A DNA stretch of 7,081 bases from Actinomycetota bacterium (GTDB taxonomy: Bacteria > Actinomycetota > Actinomycetes > S36-B12 > UBA5976): assembly GCA_947476765.1 (NCBI GenBank), contig CANJRK010000042.1, forward strand, positions 1-7,081. Direction: 5' to 3'. Below the pieces are notes generated by a model. That model was not told the DNA's origin. It saw only the letters and a list, made by a program, of their open reading frames with translations, and did not search any database. Position 1 is the stretch's first letter. Each line of letters opens with the position of its first letter. This document shows, piece by piece, positions 6,296-7,081 of this stretch. Position numbers and translations under genes: made by a program.

Positions 6296-6874
6296 GTGAA
6301 CCAACAATTGACTTACCGAATTTGGACCGTTCCCAACGCACTAAGTGCAGCACGATTACTTGGCGTACCAGTTTTTTTCTGGCTAATTGTGGGACCCAAA
6401 AATGATGGCCTAGCTTTGGTGATTTTAGTTATAAGTTCATTCACAGATTGGTTGGATGGCTATCTAGCTCGAAGATTGAACCAATTCAGTCGACTAGGCG
6501 AATTACTCGATCCATTGGCAGACCGTCTCTATGTTGTGGCTGCGTTGATCGCACTCTTTATGCGGGATCTGATTCCCACGTGGGTTGTAATTGCGTTGCT
6601 ATCTCGTGACTTAATAATGTTTCTCTTCCTAATCTATTTGAAAAAATTTGGCTACAACGGTGTACCCGTTCATTTCGTAGGCAAGGCAGCGACCATGAAC
6701 TTGCTGTACGCACTGCCGTTGATCTTGATGGGAACATTTGACGGCATAGTCGGGCAGATAGCTCACATATTTGGTTGGGCATTCCTGCTGTGGGGGATTT
6801 CCATGTACTGGTACGCCGCGCTTTTGTATATGCAGCAAATTTCCAAACTGCGAAGTAGTACCAATGCGGATTGA
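6296..6874 (+). CDS. CDP-alcohol phosphatidyltransferase (PgsA-like)
   Basis: An integral membrane enzyme that moves a phosphatidyl group from CDP-diacylglycerol to an alcohol. The family signature D-x2-DG-x2-AR-x8-G-x3-D-x3-D is complete: Asp51, Asp54-Gly55, Ala58-Arg59, Gly68, Asp72 and Asp76, the metal- and CDP-binding site. Several hydrophobic membrane helices are visible, for example around 22-48, 78-90, 95-115, 133-146 and 158-178. At 192 residues the length is typical. The product could be phosphatidylglycerolphosphate, cardiolipin or another phospholipid, since actinobacteria carry several paralogues and the motif does not separate them. GTG6296 has a good GAGG site. It starts a new transcription unit after the divergent tRNA and overlaps the next gene by 11 nt. 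The neighbouring DUF881 gene recalls the mycobacterial pgsA2 neighbourhood. Confidence 0.9.
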   Translation: MNQQLTYRIWTVPNALSAARLLGVPVFFWLIVGPKNDGLALVILVISSFTDWLDGYLARRLNQFSRLGELLDPLADRLYVVAALIALFMRDLIPTWVVIALLSRDLIMFLFLIYLKKFGYNGVPVHFVGKAATMNLLYALPLILMGTFDGIVGQIAHIFGWAFLLWGISMYWYAALLYMQQISKLRSSTNAD

Positions 6875-7081
6875 TGCTTCGCTTGATGCGCTCCTAACCG
6901 ACGCATTAGCTTCCGATTATTCAGAAACTGACGCTGCAGTGGATCATGGGAGGTTTGCAATTGTTTTCGTTGCCGCTGCAGCAACGATTGTTACGTTGGT
7001 ACTAGGAATGGCAATCGCCGAGACAAGACTGCAAGAGACGGAAAATTCACTCACTCGCAACGCTCTTGTGGATAGGGTGCA
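6864..7081 (+). CDS. DUF881-type membrane protein, 5' part only
   Basis: An open frame from ATG6864 to the window edge gives 72 codons with no stop. It begins with a cytoplasmic stretch containing LLTDALASDY (10-19), then a single hydrophobic helix (about residues 31-51, FAIVFVAAAATIVTLVLGMA), then a polar segment ETRLQETENSLTRNALVDRV that looks like the start of an extracytoplasmic coiled coil. This layout matches actinobacterial DUF881 proteins, which often follow a PgsA-like gene and precede a small basic membrane protein (DUF1290) and an FHA protein (GarA type). Function in the family is unknown. The 11-nt overlap with the upstream gene suggests coupled expression. No strong ribosome site is seen. 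The family call rests on N-terminal layout and context, since the conserved core lies beyond the window. Confidence 0.7.
   Translation, partial: MRIDASLDALLTDALASDYSETDAAVDHGRFAIVFVAAAATIVTLVLGMAIAETRLQETENSLTRNALVDRV

Noticed and set aside
1..7081. Mobile element, CRISPR array, phage or defence genes
   Set aside because: No transposase, integrase, regularly spaced repeats or foreign-looking coding stretch is seen; all + strand genes are core metabolism or housekeeping.

Overview
The window holds a compact, co-directional housekeeping cluster, almost certainly from an actinobacterium of moderate GC (about 45-50% judged from sampled lines; not computed). The protein motifs and gene order fit Actinobacteria: an AroC beginning MLRWLTAGESHG, an EF-P with a PGKGP loop, and the chain aroE-aroC-aroK-aroB-aroQ-peptidase-efp-nusB. 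The relatively low GC suggests a small-genome aquatic lineage such as the acI/Nanopelagicales group, but that placement is inference.

Positions 31-4091 encode five shikimate-pathway enzymes on the + strand: shikimate dehydrogenase (aroE), chorismate synthase (aroC), shikimate kinase (aroK), 3-dehydroquinate synthase (aroB) and type II 3-dehydroquinase (aroQ). In pathway order they act as AroB, AroQ, AroE, AroK, then (after the absent EPSP synthase) AroC. DAHP synthase and EPSP synthase (aroA) are not here. Most junctions are overlaps or very short gaps, so this looks like one translationally coupled operon that starts before the window.

Positions 4088-6120 continue the operon with an M24 Xaa-Pro peptidase, elongation factor P and the antitermination factor NusB. 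The peptidase start overlaps the aroQ stop by 4 nt, and nusB starts directly after the efp stop.

At 6123-6196 a tRNA gene lies on the - strand, tail to tail with nusB and only 2 nt away. Its anticodon is CAA (Leu), yet it has a short 5-nt variable loop instead of the long arm expected of leucine tRNAs. This is the most unusual item in the window. The following 99-nt divergent spacer holds a perfect 8-bp inverted repeat, probably promoter or regulatory sequence.

From 6296 a new + strand unit begins: a CDP-alcohol phosphatidyltransferase (phospholipid synthesis) overlapping by 11 nt the 5' part of a DUF881-type membrane protein that runs off the window. No mobile elements, CRISPR arrays or defence genes are visible, and I see no clearly undescribed system. 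The window is mainly ordinary core genome with an interesting tRNA and intergenic region.
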